Positions 15,110-17,543 of a DNA stretch of 17,543 nucleotides are shown here, piece after piece (the first letter of the stretch is position 1; the number at the start of each line of letters is the position of its first letter). The DNA is taken from positions 1-17,543 of the forward strand of contig JBGUER010000050.1 of assembly GCA_041821285.1 (NCBI GenBank), written 5' to 3'. The notes under the pieces are model-generated. The model did no database searches. It was given only the letters and a program-made list of their open reading frames with translations, and was not told where the DNA came from. The position numbers and the translations under genes were made by a program. The DNA is from JAJBWD01 sp041821285 (GTDB taxonomy: Bacteria > Bacillota > Clostridia > Clostridiales > Clostridiaceae).

Positions 15110-16301
15110 AAATATCACCTAATTCTTCTTCTATTTCTTCTTCTATTTTTCTTTGCAAAATTTTAGCTTTGCTATATCTTAGCAATATATTATTTATAAT
15201 ATGTTTTTCATTTGAGTATCTTTTAATGGACTGATAAAATCTATCCTCTATTTTTATTATTTTATCTTCTTTAACTAATTTGTCTGCTATATAAACTATA
15301 TTTTCCTCATTTATCCTTTTACCTAAATTACTATCCATATGGTTTTTTATTATATCTGCTAGTTTTATATAACCATAATTAGCTATTATTTCTGCTCCTA
15401 TTTTCTCATGATTATGATTTCCTTTTGCTATATCATGCAGATATGACGCGGATTTTATAAGTTCTATGTCTAAATTATATCCTTTCTGATTTAATTTTTC
15501 TCCGATAACAGATGCTACAAAAGAAACCTTTTCCCCATGTTTTATTATCTTTTTATCTGTATTTTCTAATTTAAATATAGTCTCTATATCTTCTTTGTTT
15601 GGTATATCCATGGTTTTATAATAATTTTTAACTTTTTCGTATCCCTGTTCATCATCTAAATCATAAAGAATTCCCCTATCACATACCTGTAAATTCATAA
15701 TTGAATACTGCGGATTTTTGATAACCGTCCCCTTATTTTTCCCCTGATTTTTCCCCTCACTATACTGCAGATTTTTGATAACCGTCCCCAATCCTTGCTC
15801 TGGATTTTCATAGGATAGAATAGTGTTTCTTAATTCAGCGGACATAAGTATAGGATGTCCTGTTTTTTCATTATAGCTTGGGCATATTACACTAGCTTTA
15901 TTCTCATTATAAGCTTTTATCATATTATCTATAGTTGATTTTTTAACTAATGGAATATCTACTGGTGTTATAAAAAACGCTTTAGTTTCTTTGTTTAAAT
16001 TTTCCACAGCTATTTTTACAGATGAAAACATTCCTTTAGAATAATCTTTATTTATTATAAATTTTATGTTTATTTTTTCTAAATAGTCTTGTAATAATTC
16101 AGACTTATAGCCTAATATTACTACTATATTATTTATTCCCGCTTTTTTAAAATTATTTATAGTGTTTTCTATAACTGTGGTTTCACCTAAAGGAAGAAGT
16201 GGTTTGAATTTTTTCATTCTTTTAGAATAACCAGCTGATAATATTATGGCTTGAAACGCTTGAAATTTTTTAAATTCTTGAAGTTCTTTTTTATTATTCA
16301 A
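15102..16301 (-). CDS. MocA/MobA-like molybdenum cofactor nucleotidyltransferase fused to an HD domain
   Basis: Two-domain cytoplasmic protein, 399 residues. The N-terminal part (about 15-225) is an NTP transferase with LSAGYSKRMKKFKPLLP at 21-37 and TPVDIPLV, expected to attach CMP or GMP to molybdopterin, as MocA/MobA do. The C-terminal part (about 250-385) is an HD phosphohydrolase domain with His255, His289-Asp290 and Asp340. The same fusion is known beside aldehyde oxidoreductase/xanthine dehydrogenase genes in other anaerobes (the DVU_1551-type NTP transferase). Residues 172-199 contain an in-frame duplicated segment (see the repeat entry). The start is TTG at 16299-16301 with AAGGAG about 8 bases upstream; it overlaps the XdhC gene by 8 bases. 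The cytidylyl versus guanylyl choice is unresolved. Confidence 0.9.
   Translation of the reverse strand: MNNKKELQEFKKFQAFQAIILSAGYSKRMKKFKPLLPLGETTVIENTINNFKKAGINNIVVILGYKSELLQDYLEKINIKFIINKDYSKGMFSSVKIAVENLNKETKAFFITPVDIPLVKKSTIDNMIKAYNENKASVICPSYNEKTGHPILMSAELRNTILSYENPEQGLGTVIKNLQYSEGKNQGKNKGTVIKNPQYSIMNLQVCDRGILYDLDDEQGYEKVKNYYKTMDIPNKEDIETIFKLENTDKKIIKHGEKVSFVASVIGEKLNQKGYNLDIELIKSASYLHDIAKGNHNHEKIGAEIIANYGYIKLADIIKNHMDSNLGKRINEENIVYIADKLVKEDKIIKIEDRFYQSIKRYSNEKHIINNILLRYSKAKILQRKIEEEIEEELGDIFG
15705..15789 (-). repeat. In-frame duplicated GC-rich segment inside the NTP transferase-HD gene
   Basis: Two 28-bp copies, 15705-15732 and 15762-15789, differ at one base and start 57 bases apart, exactly 19 codons, so the frame is kept. 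On the minus strand each begins GGGGACGGTTATC and each encodes GTVIKN. Between them are two tandem 12-mers beginning GGGGAAAAATCA/GGGGAAAAATAA, encoding GKNQGKNKG. The composition is much richer in G runs than the surrounding gene. It falls in the loop between the nucleotidyltransferase core and the end of that domain, so it may be tolerated. Confidence 0.85.
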
Positions 16302-17322
16302 TTTTATTTCTCCTTATTTGTATAAGTTCAGCTGCTATACTTATAGCTATTTCTTCTGGCGTTTCTGAACCTATAGGAAGCCCAATAGGTGAATATACTC
16401 TTTTTACATCCTCTTTTGTATATCCTTCTTCCAATAAATCTTGAAATATTTTTTTTATCTTTGTTCTGCTTCCAATCATTCCAATGTATTTCGCTCTAGT
16501 TTTTAAAGCTTCACTTAATACATCTTTATCATTTAAATGGCCTCTTGTAACTATAACTATATAGCTTTGCTCATCTATATTTATATTTTTAAATGGTTTT
16601 ATATAATCATCTAAAACTATTATTTCATCAGCATCTTTAAATCTCTTTCTATTTGCAAATTCTTCTCTATCGTCCAAAACTACAGTTTTGAAATTTATTA
16701 ATTTAGTTACCTTTGCAAGTTTATTCGATACATGTCCTGCTCCAAATATATAAATAGTTTCTTCAGCTAATATTGGCTGAAAAAAATAATTTCCTTCTAC
16801 TTTAAATTCTATTTTATTTATATTATTTTTCATTAAATTTATATATATCTCTTCTATTTCTTTAGTTTTTTCACCAATAATATTTTCTTTTGTAAATATC
16901 CATTTATTTATATTTAAAGTTTTATGTTGATTTAATTTTGTTATTAATACAAAATCAGTTCTTCTTTTTACAAATTGATTTATTTTATCATAAAATTTAT
17001 TTTGTTCCTGTTCTTCCATATTTATATATTCGACAACAACAGTTACTTTTCCTCCACAAGTCATACCTAAAATTGAAGCTTTTTCATTTTCTAAGCTATA
17101 ATGCTTGATTTTATTTTCTTTTGATTTAAATACTTCTGAAGCCTCTTTTATAGTGTATGCTTCGAAAGTCCCTCCCCCTATTGTTCCTATTATGGAAAGG
17201 TCTTTTTTTACTATCATACTGGTACCTTTCCCCCTGGGGCCTGACCCCGACTTGTCCAAAATCGTAGCTAAAACAAAGCTTTCTTTATTTTTTATAAATT
17301 TATCAATATATTCAAATATCAT
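16294..17322 (-). CDS. xdhC: XdhC/CoxI family molybdenum hydroxylase maturation factor
   Basis: Cytoplasmic chaperone, 342 residues, that binds and protects molybdenum cofactor, supports its sulfuration, and inserts it into xanthine dehydrogenase-type apoenzymes. The N-terminal CoxI domain has SGSGPRGKGTSM at 25-36, a GTIGGGTFE segment and MTCGGKV with the conserved Cys. The C-terminal Rossmann-like domain has IFGAGHVSNKLAK, DDRE, a VTRGHLND stretch, IGMIGSRTK and SPIGLPIGSETPEEIAISIAAE, all family hallmarks. The ATG at 17320-17322 follows AGGGAG. It overlaps the NTP transferase gene by 8 bases, matching their joint role. The SGSGPRGKGT segment is written in unusually GC-rich codons (see findings). 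Target enzymes are presumably the two hydroxylases in this window. Confidence 0.95.
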   Translation of the reverse strand: MIFEYIDKFIKNKESFVLATILDKSGSGPRGKGTSMIVKKDLSIIGTIGGGTFEAYTIKEASEVFKSKENKIKHYSLENEKASILGMTCGGKVTVVVEYINMEEQEQNKFYDKINQFVKRRTDFVLITKLNQHKTLNINKWIFTKENIIGEKTKEIEEIYINLMKNNINKIEFKVEGNYFFQPILAEETIYIFGAGHVSNKLAKVTKLINFKTVVLDDREEFANRKRFKDADEIIVLDDYIKPFKNINIDEQSYIVIVTRGHLNDKDVLSEALKTRAKYIGMIGSRTKIKKIFQDLLEEGYTKEDVKRVYSPIGLPIGSETPEEIAISIAAELIQIRRNKIE

Positions 17323-17334
17323 ATTTATCTCCCT

Positions 17335-17543
17335 CTACTTTTTATTGATAGTAAACATAACACTTCTTCTTATATTTTTAAATTTTATTTGATCTTCATA
17401 TTCCTCTATATTTTCCTTTAAAAATTTATCTACTATATCTTTTTCAAGCTCTGTTTTAATAGAAAAATGATGATAGAAAAAATCAAGGGCATCCTCATAT
17501 TTATTGAAATATTGACTAAACTCATAATCTATTTCTTTTCTGC
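17335..17543 (-). CDS. Unidentified protein, C-terminal fragment (5' end outside window)
   Basis: An open frame enters from the window edge (codons begin at 17541) and ends at a TAG at 17335-17337, giving about 68 residues. The tail is hydrophilic and rich in Lys, Glu, Phe and Tyr, and probably helical. It contains a YFNKYEDALDFFYHH stretch and ends in a basic IRRSVMFTINKK tail. I do not recognise a family. The codon use matches the neighbours and the other two frames are closed at once, so it is probably a real gene. It ends 12 bases before the XdhC start, so it is probably in the same operon and might relate to Mo-enzyme maturation. Confidence 0.7.
   Translation of the reverse strand, partial: RKEIDYEFSQYFNKYEDALDFFYHHFSIKTELEKDIVDKFLKENIEEYEDQIKFKNIRRSVMFTINKK

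Noticed and set aside
15705..15789. Frameshift or assembly error in the nucleotidyltransferase gene
   Set aside because: The duplication offset is an exact multiple of three and the downstream HD domain is intact and in frame.

Overview
The window is AT-rich (about 30% G+C by eye) with short gaps, strong Shine-Dalgarno sites, several TTG starts and heavy AGA/ATA codon use. This fits a low-GC anaerobic Firmicute of the Clostridia type. Purine-degrading clostridia or their relatives are plausible hosts, but no marker gene fixes the genus. Every gene I can support is on the minus strand, so transcription runs from position 17543 towards position 1.

In transcription order there are three blocks. 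(1) 17543-10231 is a tightly packed run: the tail of an unidentified gene, an XdhC-type maturation factor, a MocA/MobA-like nucleotidyltransferase fused to an HD domain, a histidine-phosphatase, a hydantoinase/dihydropyrimidinase, and a three-gene ABC importer (lipoprotein binding protein, FecCD-type permease, ATPase). (2) 10084-7036 is an AzgA/PbuG-type purine permease followed by adenine deaminase, behind its own putative promoter. (3) 6903-1 holds two complete three-subunit molybdenum hydroxylases of the xanthine dehydrogenase family, laid out as a mirror: FAD, 2Fe-2S, Mo, then Mo, 2Fe-2S, FAD. The last FAD subunit runs off the window.

The genes form a coherent programme. The permease imports purine bases, adenine deaminase makes hypoxanthine, and the two hydroxylases act on hypoxanthine/xanthine or related heterocycles. 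The hydantoinase is a candidate ring-opening enzyme. The XdhC and NTP-transferase proteins are expected to prepare and insert the molybdopterin dinucleotide cofactor. By position, the ABC importer may supply the metal oxyanion (molybdate or tungstate), although its sequence family is usually annotated for iron or cobalamin.

The most notable signals are: the mirrored pair of hydroxylases whose Mo subunits differ at a substrate-pocket position; a 17-bp palindrome with a 13-bp direct repeat ahead of the hydroxylase operon; the HD fusion and histidine-phosphatase inside a cofactor-maturation cassette; and two unusual GC-rich patches inside the maturation genes, one of them an in-frame duplication. 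No RNA genes, CRISPR arrays or transposase genes were seen. No stretch longer than 300 bases lacks a gene; the largest gaps are 146 and 132 bases.
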